DNA from: Agroathelia rolfsii
Lineage: Eukaryota > Basidiomycota > Agaricomycetes > Amylocorticiales > Amylocorticiaceae
Direction: 5' to 3'
Length of the DNA stretch: 64,000 bases
Assembly: GCA_018343915.1 (NCBI GenBank)
Contig: JABRWF010000005.1
Coordinates: 2,329,001 to 2,393,000 of the forward strand
The translations under genes were made by a program, and so were the position numbers. This document shows positions 49,926-60,549 of the stretch, one piece after another (the stretch's first letter is position 1; every line of letters begins with the position of its first letter). The notes below the pieces were generated by a model. That model saw only the letters and a program-made list of their open reading frames with translations, made no database searches and had not been told where the DNA came from.

Positions 49926-49930
49926 CACCC
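49926..49930. repeat. Target site duplication CACCC, right
   Basis: Identical to 39531-39535. Confidence 0.93.
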
Positions 49931-50083
49931 TTATGGCTATTAGACATCGGATGCAAACAAAACATAGTATGATATCTTTTATAAAAGCTGATGCCTCAAT
50001 GAACTTTTTGACTATCCACCTGTCCTATCTCCTAATTACTCCTGCTTACAACACACAGTTTATCTCATGACACCATTATCTAT

Positions 50084-51401
50084 ATGATTCAACAACACCA
50101 CTTTAGTGCCCTTGCAGTGACAAATGACCGTCGTTCTGGTGCATTTGGGACTGTTTTCAAGGCAAATACTCTGAATAGGACCAGTAATCAAAAGCTCACA
50201 CCAGAAGTAAAATCAATAATACTTTATAAATGATGATTGGCCCTCATACTTCTATTTTATTTTTTGTCTGCAATAGGTTGGGGTTAAGATTCTCCTGAGG
50301 AATGAACGGCAAGACGTAGGTAACTGGTGGAAGGTACGTTATTGACACGGATAATATTATAGATGACCAGTTAAAAAAGTAGTGCCAACTCTCAGCAAAC
50401 TTATCGCGAGTACCTCCTATCAAGTTACTTGAACCATCCGAACGTGCTTTCATCATTAGGACAAGTTGTCCAATGCAGATCAGGAGAGCTTGTCATGGCT
50501 GGTTTAATCATGCCATGGCTTGAAAGCGGAAATGTATCTGATTACTTGGATAAGAACCCAAAGTCCTGGGAAGAGCGCCTTTGCATAGTAAGTCCTGAAC
50601 TTACTTTTCCTTTGCATAATATTGATTGCATTGGAGATAGTTGTGCGATATCGCCAATGGACTAGCATACATGCACTCAATTGGCGTTATCCATGGTGAT
50701 ATGAAACCTGTATGTTGAATTTCGAACTAATACGTCTAATATTACCTAAAGCGTTACTTTATTGATACAGAGCAACATTCTCGTTGATAATAATGGTCGC
50801 GGTGTTATCTGTGATTTTGGTCTCTCCCGTTTTGAGAACGCTCATACGGGGTTGACCATATCCTTCTCCACACTTAACGTCCGACGTTTCTCACCGGAAT
50901 TGCTTTTGGAAGACAATGTTGTTCATACCAAAGCATCCGATGTCTGGGCTTTTGCCTGCACTGCTTACGAGGTATGTTCATCATGGGTCTGGTATAATTG
51001 ATGGACTTGCCTTTACACAACTCTCCCAGATATTCACTGGACGAGAGCCGCACTACCAAATTCGAAAATATGGGGAAAGGCTCAAAGCAATAGAGGAAGG
51101 TCAAGCACCTGATTGGCGCAATGAGGAGGGCATTCTCCTCACCGATATTCCTGAGGAATTGCGCGATTGGATCAACGAACGGTGGTCCAAAGATCCCGCC
51201 GAGCGCGGCGATATGGTATCTTTGGCGGCGGAACTCCATGATTATGCATCCGAGATTGGGATCCAAATTTCGAATGGGGCGAATACTCGGCAGAAGGACA
51301 ATCATTCTCAAAGCTCGATATGGAAACAGATTTTCGGCCTGTCCTTTATGATTTCTTTGAAGAGACTCTTTCGTTTCGCTATAGGTCCGTGGATGGAGTG
51401 A
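50084..51401 (+). CDS. Protein kinase, HGD-type catalytic loop (kinase 2, right arm)
   Basis: Exons: 50084-50206, 50277-50333, 50396-50587, 50641-50709, 50771-50971, 51030-51401; 337 residues. Exons 2-5 have exactly the lengths of those in kinase 1. Motifs: SGAFGTVFKA, VGVKIL (lysine), GLIMPWLESGNVSDYL, VIHGDMKPSNILV, CDFGLSRF. The 5' half differs clearly from kinase 1, but from the end of exon 4 to the middle of exon 6 the DNA, introns included, is almost identical. The start is the ATG of MIQQHHFSAL, because the previous ATG meets a stop. It lies head-to-head with kinase 1 across the retrotransposon. Confidence 0.87.
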
Positions 51402-51639
51402 ATTTTGCTTACTCATTTGTTGATGCAAGCTATTGGGATGTAGTTTGTTGATTAAATTGTTGATGTTGTTATCTTGTTTGTTATGCTTAGTGGACTTGAC
51501 AAATATCTATTATTACGTCCCTTAATACGAAGATGGCTGAATAATTTGCATTTGTATTGTGGTTTACCCGAAAACGCATACTGTAACTGTATATTTTCCA
51601 CAAGTTTCATGTAGCGCACACCGATCACTAGATCTATAT

Positions 51640-51890
51640 AGGGCGCCGAGTTATGAAGTCATTCAAGAATTTCTTGCTTTTACCATTCTTTGCTTCGATT
51701 GTCGTTTGACCTCGCTTTTGACATATTCTTGTTAACATGCACAATATAAAAACAATGCACGCCAGCGACATGATTGATGGATGGGAAAATCTACATGATA
51801 TTTTGAGACGTGGCAAGTAAAAAAAGGGATGAGAAGCCAAAGCCGAATTACGCCTCAGCAGCAACGGCATTGCCACGGCCATTCTGGTTA
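51640..51890 (-). pseudogene. Degenerate inverted copy of the eL28 3' end
   Basis: On the minus strand, coding-like GCTGCTGAGGCGTAATTCGG is followed by CTCAAAATATCATGTA, matching the end of the eL28 gene (GCCGAGGCATAATTCGG.. then CTCAAAATATCATGTA at 36917-36989) and its 3' flank. Only the last ten or so codons remain. It marks the outer end of the right arm of the inverted duplication. Confidence 0.78.
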
Positions 51891-51904
51891 TTCTACGATA
51901 GGAT

Positions 51905-54200
51905 CACCAACCAAATACTCTGTGAGAAGAAACAATGAGTCTCACAGCAAATAGTACGACAGTACGTGCTCGAAAATTGAACTCACTCCTCGTGTACTTC
52001 TACACCGCCGACGGCTCTTCGCCGCCGCTCCTCAAGCTTGCCCACAGCTTTGACTACATCATCGCCCATACCAACAGGCCCACAGACACCTACGATAACA
52101 CCAGTAATGCGTTCATCATCCTTGATGCCAGCACCCAGAGAAACACACCGGGCAAGAACCGAGTCAAGAGCTTTGCCTAACTTCGGTCTTGCGCTGCTTA
52201 ACGTGAGGCCCTGGGGGAGAGACTCCTTCGGAGGAAGAGGGCTCCCGCTAGCTCGTGTGTAGTGTATTTGAATCCGCAGAGTAGAAAGAGATGGACCTTG
52301 TGATTGCTCAAGCAGGGCGCTAAACAATGGTAATAATGGGACAAGAGAGGCTTGAAAATAGAACAATACGATATATGTCAGTCGTAATCATCAGATCAAA
52401 CGGAAGAGAAGGGAAGGGCCGACTGACTTGGATCTTGTACACTCCATATTAATTCTATGATCTTAACGCGGCTCTTGCCCGCGAGATCAACCTGTACAAG
52501 TTCTTGTAGTGCAGCAAGTGCAAAGGTGATACCACTGCCCCCAACCACGAACACAGCCGCGGAATAGCTAGCAAATACAGTATACCCTGGTCCTCCTGCA
52601 AAATGAAATCAACAAAATGCATGCCAGGGCAGTGCAAACAATGCCGAATGCCGACCATATGGGCCCTCAACAATAACCTTCACAGCACTTTCCATAGCCC
52701 CTTCATCTCCGTATCCAACGTGCTTGGACAGTGCGTACAGCTTTTCTGTCCAATCTCCGGCCCTCTTGCACAGGAGCACGAGACCACCATCGCCAGCCAC
52801 GCTGGCAATCGTGAATGGATGGCTCTCGGTCCAGCCGAACCAACCCATATGGAAAGATAACACGCGCAGGCGGACATGCTGACCTGCGCGCCAGCCCGCA
52901 TTAAGGCTGCCGACTTCAACACGCGTCATAGATAGAGAGGGCATGGGGACTAAGCGTGCAGTGCATAGCCGTGTCTTGATGACACGGAAAAGAACGTCGA
53001 ATCCATAGATGCCCACTCCAGCGAGAGCGTAGGGCCGGATAAGAGGACCATGCATTGTGATCTGTGCAGGTGATTATAATGCCATTAATTTCCGCTTGAG
53101 GCAATGAAGAAAGCGATGCAGAGAGAAGTGCTCACAGCTGGTAAGAAGATAACGAATGATACAAAGTGTGTCGTCAGGAACGTAGTGTGAAGTTTATGAC
53201 GCCAGAAAGATGTAGATGTTAAATACAGAACATTGACACAGGCTAAAGCTATAAATCCCCATATAATAGACGGCTGTCTCGTATACTTGTGAAATGTACC
53301 ATTGAGAGACCATTCATAAACTACGGCGACTCTTAGAACGCAAAAAAGATAAGTCTTGGATAAAGCATACTCACTAAATCCTAATGCATGGATATCACTT
53401 AGTACAACAATAACTTGTCCGGCATAACGATGTAAATAATTTATCTGTGAGCCACTCAATCACCTTAAAAAATGTTGGATAAAAAGACCGAGAAATGATC
53501 CCACCTTTTCATAACCATAACCAATCAGCAACCCAACAATGTTGTTTTTCCCTGCAAATGCATACACAAACGGGATCTGTGACATCGCCACGAATCCCGT
53601 CCGGAGCGGATCCGTAAATGGATTTGATCTGTACAACGAGCAGTATATCATCACGCCCGTGTATAATAGCAAGATAGCGCTTTGACCAATCGAAAAACCG
53701 CTGTTCAATCGGAAGCGGGCCATTGGCGTCAAGCGGGGCAGCAGACTTGCCCATGAGCGTACGTGAGGTGGAAAGGACGGATATATCGCCTCTTGTTGTT
53801 TGTAGTGTGGATGTGTATAGGTGAAGACGGACTGTGAATACGAGTATGCGCTCGCGCTTGAGGGTGCTGCTTCGAGACCCTGGCTGGATGCCGGGGTCTT
53901 TGCTCTCCTTGCATGTGAAGCAGATCGATGAGGTGGTATAGATGGCTTGGGTCCGGGATTACTGGAGTGGTATAATGTGTGCCCCTTGGTCCAGTCAGAG
54001 ACCCGGGCGAAACGGGCAAGCATCCGAGGAACGTTGAACATGAAAATAAACAAGAGTGCAGCGCAGAGGAGTAGATCGGCATGGTATGCCAGCACGGCAC
54101 CCAGCTGTAGTTCCTGAGCGAACGTCAAGGTTGCTCTGCTGGATAAGTCACCGGATGACATTGCTGTTGAAGGAGGTGATCTCTTGAGAGAGGATAGCAT
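51905..54200 (-). CDS. Ferric/cupric reductase-like transmembrane oxidoreductase (FRE family)
   Basis: Plasma-membrane flavocytochrome predicted to move electrons from NADPH through FAD and heme to extracellular metal ions. Exons (minus): 53505-54200, 53375-53444, 53136-53320, 52656-53061, 52428-52595, 51987-52350, 51905-51920; 634 residues. Several membrane helices (LLLCAALLFIFMFNV, AILLLYTGVMIYCSL). Heme-ligand-type histidines in LHRYAGQVIVVLSDIHALG and HTTFLTTHFVSFVIF. FAD site HPFTIAS. NAD site VEGPYG..VVGGSGITFALAAL. The last exon codes only VFGW plus stop, with the preceding HEE. A low-complexity Ser/Pro/His insert sits after the first helix. A direct role in iron uptake is inference. 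Confidence 0.9.
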
Positions 54201-55342
54201 GATCTACGAGGTATGGGATGGGCTATACAAGATGTCGACCAAGAACCTGGGAATGTGCTGTATATATAGATGTCACTGCATGCACGAGAAAAGGTCGTGT
54301 AGGCTTAATGATGAGCAGGTACAGTGAGCTGAAGTCCCACCGGCTGCAGGATGGTGCGGATTCGATCAAGCGCAAGAGAAGAAAAGCTAAGCCACACGCA
54401 AGACGAGGCTTTCACAGATGCTGCTGGTCTCAAGCAAAGACGATTATTTTCAGTCGGTCTTGAGTGTTCTGGACAGGGACCATAATGGCCGCCATTGGTC
54501 AGTGCAGTGCTGGCAGCCTCGAGGCAGCGACGACCGGGGCGGGGGCCAGGGCACAACAACAAAGGAGTGGACAATATGGAAGAGACTGTTCTCATAATCT
54601 CCGACAAAGTTCTGATCCAGATGATCCCCGCATCTTAGAGCTCTTTCGGGTGTATTCTCATCACGAGCAATGAGGCAGGCCCTCGGAAGATGAAGGGAAG
54701 AAATCACAGAGGGGCAGCATGGCTATCGCGTGGCAGACTTATGAGCACTATCATAGTAGTTCTATGTAACTATCTTGTCCGCGCCAATCACTCATACAAC
54801 CCCTTGGCTAGCCTGAACGCCACACTGTATCACACAGGTAGCAATAATCCATGCAATCACCAAAGTTTCATCATTGTCATCATTTCTCAGGAGGTTTAAA
54901 GTTAATGGGAAGCAGTGTCGTAAAGTTGAAAACACGAGGTATCCTGCTCGTCATATACCCTCCCCGGTACCCTCAAAGAACAATGTATGGCTGATGCTGA
55001 TGCTGACGCTGCGGACACCACGCCCAACGGTAGCGATTTCTGAGAAGAATGGTTATGTTCCCGACCAAACGCCGTGCGCGCAGAGGTCTGGCTGATGCAG
55101 CAAGGAGAGGGTATGTCTATACTTGCCCGCATGGGCAACATCAATGCTATCACGACATTCCATAAAGGTATTATGCATTGAGCTCTACAAAGGATAAATA
55201 GTACGAAGTGGTATGCAACAATCTATATCAAGAACCAGTCATTAGTTACGTACAGGAGCGCAGCACCTCAGCACTACTTACAATTTACAGTGAAAGGGAA
55301 AGGTCAATTCAATGGCATAAAGTCTCGGATGGGTTGCCGTGG
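54201..55342. other. Intergenic region of about 1.1 kb
   Basis: Upstream of the ferric reductase and 3' of the small SPT-like gene. Overlapping short frames on both strands at 54218-54707 have no motif. Nothing else seen. Confidence 0.5.
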
Positions 55343-55693
55343 TCATAGGGCAATTGACTTCTTGCCCAAAAGGTAGTATGCTGCGCGCTCCCTCATCTCC
55401 ATGATGTGGTGTGGCAGGTATTTGTATACGCCAACGGTGACAAGAATCCATAATGAACCGAAGATAGTGACTGCATTGCAAAAAAAAAAAGGCATCATGA
55501 GACGTCTAAGAAAGACACAAGCACGTAATTGAGCAGGTAGCATACTGAGTAAGATCTTCTCCCAAGGCTCCAACATAGAGAACACGAATGTTGCCTCGAA
55601 CCACATTTTCCATCGCCAGACGAATGCGCCAATGGCAGACTTGGGCTTGCGGTAGGTGGCCGGGTCAAAAGTGGGCTTCGTGGAGGTAGACAT
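55343..55693 (-). CDS. Small subunit of serine palmitoyltransferase-like protein
   Basis: Predicted activator of serine palmitoyltransferase, the first enzyme of sphingolipid synthesis, in the ER membrane. Exons (minus): 55546-55693 and 55343-55470; 91 residues. The segment WFEATFVFSMLEPWEKILL, then ILVTVGVYKYLPHHIMEM, matches the small-subunit pattern (aromatic-rich helix, LEPWE, then a second hydrophobic stretch ending PxHIM). It has a short hydrophilic N-terminus with no signal peptide. The start is MSTSTKPT; an in-frame ATG ten codons upstream is possible. Confidence 0.8.
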   Translation of the reverse strand: MSTSTKPTFDPATYRKPKSAIGAFVWRWKMWFEATFVFSMLEPWEKILLSMLPAQLRACVFLRRLMMPFFFCNAVTIFGSLWILVTVGVYKYLPHHIMEMRERAAYYLLGKKSIAL

Positions 55694-56237
55694 GGCGTTC
55701 AAGAGAGGAATGTAGAGTCCCAAATGAGTGAGTGAGCCCGAGTGAATGTAGGGACGGCAGTCGAGAAGTAAAATGGGGAGTAAGCAAGTCTGCGTTGCAG
55801 GCTAGAAACCGGCGACAAGTTTCGTTATAAGACGCACGGCCGAATTCCGAACATCATGATCGAATGGACGACTGTGCGAACTTTCCCATGCAAGTTTCCC
55901 ACTCCCTATATTTTGAGAGATGCGACTGGCTATTGGCTATTGATTGGATAGTCAGTATGGCGGCCGAGTGGGAGATAATCATCCTCACATTCGAGGACCT
56001 GTGAACAACATGTATCGCGAGCAGCTCGGGGTTGCATGTCCCCATCCCGGGCACGAAGGACTATAATTGGTCCGATTTTTACCCAGAAAAGGCAATTTGG
56101 CGTCATAGCCGCATTTTCTTCCGCGCTCCTAAATTATCATTGGACCCCACCGAATTGAGCCTCCAGTCCACCTGCTACTACAACATCCTATATCCACTAT
56201 CGTCTTTTTACTTCTCCCTGCGTTGGGTTAGCAAACT
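55694..56237. promoter_or_regulatory. Divergent intergenic region between the SPT-like and CUE genes
   Basis: A 544-base gap between divergent starts. No specific motif assigned and no additional gene seen. Confidence 0.5.
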
Positions 56238-57253
56238 ATGGCTGAAGTGATCAATGTTGTTGTCGCTTTCGCCGTCATATTCTTCTTTTTCCGATGGATA
56301 ACGTCCAGCAAGTGTTCTTTGCTATGACGCAACTGAGCTGGAAGAAGCTTGGACTAAAGCAAAGATGTTCTGGTTTTATCTACACTAGGCAGTGATTCAC
56401 CCGAAGAGCAAAAGGCTATTCGTGCTCTCGGCTTCAGGCCCAAGAAAGTCACTCAACAAATGGTATGTCATGGTACTTGCCTGACCCACCTCCTGAAGTG
56501 CTTTTGAATAACACTTATCTGGTGATAATTAGGTTGATACCCTCCACGACATGTTCCCAGATATCCCAATGTCGGTAATACGAATTGGCAGCCCCACTTG
56601 TTCTATGTCATAGCTAATCACCTCGCCGACGGACAGAGACAACATCCGTTATGATCTTCTACGCTCCGGCAGTGTCGAGAGCACATCAAACAAAATCCTC
56701 CAGCAGGGCTTCTTGACGCCTGTATGTATCCACTTTATTCCACTATTTGATACATATGTTATGTACTACGACGGTACCCTTTACTCACCATGCGCCCAAA
56801 AGCCCACACAAGGTTACTATACTATCTACCCGCGTACCCCCTCCACTCCGGGCGCTAACCCAGCCGGCCCAACAACGTCAGCAGCGACATCTACGGCGAC
56901 AACATCAGCCACAACTGGACTCGCTCCCGTCTCGCGCGGGGATAACCTCATCTCGCGATACAAGCTCCAGGACCGCATTAGTAGTGCTGGCACATCGGAG
57001 TCGGCCGATGCTGCAGCGGCTTCCCCCGAGGTAGCAGGTGGCAAAGCCGTATGGGAAGATAGCCCCGAGAAGAGAGAAAAGAGTTTGCAGGAGAGGAAGG
57101 CGCAGATGATCTTGGCCGCTCGACAGTGAGTATTCCCCCCTTTTTTTTTTTGAATATCATTTACCTGTGGCTGAATTTTCTCTGTCCATGAGACGACTGT
57201 TGGCCCAACAAGCAAACTCAGCCGCTCCTGCCGCATCCACATCTTCGTCCTAA
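56238..57253 (+). CDS. CUE-domain ER membrane protein (Cue1-like)
   Basis: Exons: 56238-56311, 56393-56462, 56533-56570, 56637-56721, 56803-57125, 57193-57253; 216 residues. A single N-terminal membrane helix (VINVVVAFAVIFFFFRWI) is followed by a CUE ubiquitin-binding domain: VDTLHDMFPDIP (MFP motif) and DNIRYDLLRSGSVESTSNKI (the Asp-Leu-Leu motif). A Pro/Thr/Ala-rich linker then leads to a C-terminal helix (KREKSLQERKAQMILAARQ). The arrangement matches Cue1-type proteins that recruit a ubiquitin-conjugating enzyme to the ER for protein degradation; recruitment here is inference. The third donor (GTCGGT) was chosen over a stronger neighbour because it preserves the domain. Confidence 0.85.
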
Positions 57254-57795
57254 TAACCATCTTGCTTTTCAAAGTCTAATGATGTGACAACTTCATTCTC
57301 ATCGCATCGTCATTTTGTGCTATCTTTTCTAGTACCGACGTATCTGTATACAAAAAACATTACATATGGAATAAATTTCTTTTCTTTATCTTTACCGTTT
57401 TTTTTCACATGTTTAGGTAGTGAATTGTGGAGTTCCAGAAACACAACCACTGCGAAGAAAAACACATCTCAAGCTCTGGAAGGGAGCGGCTGTCGAAGGA
57501 AAGGATAGGGTCAAAAAAAAAAAAAAAAAAAAATAGGTATAAGAAAGTTGAGGTGCTGTCTGAACACGAGGTATGTAGGGCAATGAGGGAAGAGGAGGGC
57601 GAGGACGGCAATTAAAATATAAGTGGAGGAAGGAAGGAGGTGCTGTATCTTAAAAGAATGAATGCGTGTATAGTAGGTTCCTGGACTTTTGAGTACGCAA
57701 AGTTGAGAGGGTCAAAACGGAAAAGAAGGAAGAATGACAAGGGATGATGATATATAATCCAACAAATAAAGAAGAAAAGTGAAAGGGGGTATATT
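57254..57795. other. Convergent 3' region
   Basis: Lies between the 3' ends of the CUE gene and the minus-strand gene ending at 57796. Contains a run of 21 A at 57513-57533. No gene seen. Confidence 0.6.
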
Positions 57796-60549
57796 TCACC
57801 TAACGGGTTCAGTGACTGAGCGTCCGTGAAGATTTTCCGCATCTGATGTCCGTCTCATCAGCGTCGGTACATCGCTGGTCAATATCTCAGATTCATTGAC
57901 AACAGCGCTACCTTCCTTATTAGGGCTAGCAGACCGTAGTTGGCCAGCGCTTCCAGAAGTGTCGTAAATGACGTCTCCCGCATCGGGGAATGATGGTCCA
58001 TCGGAAACTAAAGCCTCGTCGTCGGGCCCTTCACTATCGTCTTCATCCTCCTCCTCCTCGCTCGACCACTCCTGCTCTTGGACCACATTCCCGATGTTCG
58101 AAAGCGACGGGAACGTAAACACGTACGGTCTTTGTTTTTTCTTCTTTCCACCCTTCTTCTTCTCACCCTCACGGACCACACCTTCGTTGTCGGCACCGAT
58201 CTCTTTCTCTTCCCTCCCCTCCTCTTCCTCCCTTAGACCACCCAAATCCCCAGTTGAGCTCGCTGCACGCAAGCTCTGCGGCCGCTTCAGAATCGCATCT
58301 GCCAACGCATCATTCACGTCGTTTGAGTCCACCGGGTCCTCCTGATAATCATTGTTGTACGAATTGTGCAATTGGGGAAGCGGCATCGACTGTGACGGCA
58401 CCATCATCCCCTGCGCGTGCGCATGTGGATGTGGGACGTGAATCCAGCTACTTTCCATTGGATGAGGAGGGAGGCTAGCAGAAGCCGATACTATGCCAGG
58501 CATAGAGGGGAATCCATCAAACCCATCAACACCATTGCCATTTCCACCTCCAATGGTCATGCTCTCATGCGAGTGCGCACCATTGTTACGCGATTCCGTT
58601 CGTCCTCGTTGCTGCTCGGATACATGAGCGGGGATAGCACCATTGGGCAATAACACAGTCGGACTCGATATCGGCATGGGCATACCCCACGGACCGGCAG
58701 CCATTTGCGGTACGGCAAGCATCGAAAGCGGCATGTGGATCCCGCCATTCGTCGACATCGGGGCTTGCGAAGACCCGGGCGCAGGAGGGAGCGGAGGGCC
58801 GGTCTGATACACCGCTTGAGGATAATAGAATGTAGCGGCGGCGGCGGCGGCACCAGAGAGCGCTGGAGACTGTGGTTGCGATTGGGGTAGTATACTTGGC
58901 GGTGGTTGCGTGCCGATCGTCGGTAGCTGGGCTTGCGACGCGCTGGATGAGGGCGAGTTGGTTCCTGGAGAAGTGAACGCGGTACTGATGGGGTTATGTA
59001 TTGGTAAATGGCCAGAGGGTGAAGCGGGCTGTGAGGCCGCGAAGGAGGCATACGCATGTAAGCTATGCATAAGGTATTGAATATGATTCTGATACTGTAA
59101 AATGAAAAAAAAGAATCGTTAACGTTTTCTGTTTTCCATAACAAAATGGAAAACAGCCATCACCTCCATCTCCTTTCTTCTAAAGGCGGAAACATCCTCC
59201 CACCACCTGGCCTTGAGCGCCTCGCACTCGCACACCAAACGTTCCGCTTCTTGTCTGTTCTTCTCTTCGCGCACGCGTGCAGCTTCTAGAGCGCCACGTA
59301 AGGAGGCAAGCTGCGTCTGCGCAGAAAGGTTCGAGCTGCCAGGAAGAGGCGTGGGGGATGGTGTAATGGACAGCCGTGGTCCAACTGTATTGTAAACAAC
59401 GGAAGAAGTACCGAGTCCGGCATCCATCACATTTACTGATGGAACACTGGCGGGACTATCTTTTGCCAGAGACGATGACGGCCTTGGAGGCGCGGCGGGA
59501 CGCGAGTATCCCATGACGGTCGACAATACCATCGCGGGTGAGGCAGCAGGCGATCTAGTGGACGACGAAGCGCGTGAAGTGCGCGATTTGGAGCCAACTC
59601 TTTTTTGTCTTGGCTCTGATAGGCCATCCCATGCCCATGGATCGGAACCATTGCTACTGCTACCAGCACCAAGGCTGATGGCGGCTGGGCGTACCGTATG
59701 CTGCCGAATGGGAGAAGGCATGCGGTCCAAGGGGGTGGAATCGGAAACTGATTGTGATTCACTGGACTGTGGGAAATCAGACGTAACGGCGGATGTAGTG
59801 CTACCAGCATTTGTTGTTGTCGTTGTCGTTGAAGAGGGTGTTGATGAAGAAGTTTCATACAATGTGTTTTCCGTAATGATCTGTTGGGATTGTTTCAATT
59901 CATTTGTGGATGAGTCAAGTGGGGTCGGTATGGTTGGGTTTGAGAGTGCATGAGGTGTAAGTGTCGTATCAGCATCCCCCAATGCTTCTATCTCGGTTGG
60001 AGGCGCGGTGGGCCGAGAGACTGAAGACTCGCTGGTTTTCTCCTCCTCCCATGTCGGAGCAGATGAGGACGAGGATCGGGTAGATTCTGTGACGGAACTA
60101 CGACGGGATCGAGAAGATGAGGCGCGTCGCACCTCCTCTTGCGACGTTGGTGGTGCTGGTTCAGCAGCAGGGGTGGTCTTTATGTTTTGCAAAAGATTCT
60201 TGGCACGTTTCGTGTTCTTCATGATTTCTTTCAGAGGATCTTTGCCCCTGCGTCTTCTGTCTTTGGATCTTGTCTTTGCCACTTTGGACTCAGCCCCAGG
60301 GACGAGATTGTCATCTGTACTGTGAACAGCAATAGCCATCTTATCTTTATCAGAGTTGGCTTTGAGTGTGTTGTCTGAGTTTTCCCTAGAAGATAGTGGA
60401 GCTTCGGAGGTCAAGGCGTGAGCACGACGGGTGGAGTGCCAATAGAGCAACGAAGCCGTAGATGCAACGAGCAGAGCAACAGTGGCGGCTATCAGAGGTG
60501 AGTTACTGGGATGAGCAGAGTGGGGGCTCTGATGACCTGGGTCGGTCAT
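57796..60549 (-). CDS. Membrane-anchored, largely disordered coiled-coil protein of unknown function
   Basis: Not recognised. Two exons (minus): 59164-60549 and 57796-59094, phase 0; 894 residues. The N-terminal membrane helix (LIAATVALLVASTASLLYW, residues about 18-36) is followed by a basic patch (KTRSKDRRRRGKDPLKEI), long Ser/Thr/Pro-rich stretches, and a helix rich in Arg/Glu/Ala (LASLRGALEAARVREEKNRQ through FRRKEMEYQNHIQYLMHSL), a probable coiled coil spanning the intron. The second half is Pro/Gly/His-rich, then a highly charged segment (EEEEGREEKEIGAD, GEKKKGGKKKKQRPYVFTF, SSEEEEDEDDSEGPDDE). It may organise membranes or bind partners through short motifs, but nothing in it names a function. 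Confidence 0.82.

Noticed and set aside
50874..51428. 184-residue open frame antisense to kinase 2 (also present antisense to kinase 1 at 37878-38309)
   Set aside because: It exists only because the kinase exons read through in the opposite frame; the two copies agree because of the converted tract, not because of coding selection.
57513..57533. Run of 21 A as the tail of a retroposed gene copy
   Set aside because: Nothing upstream resembles a processed gene copy, and no flanking direct repeat was found.
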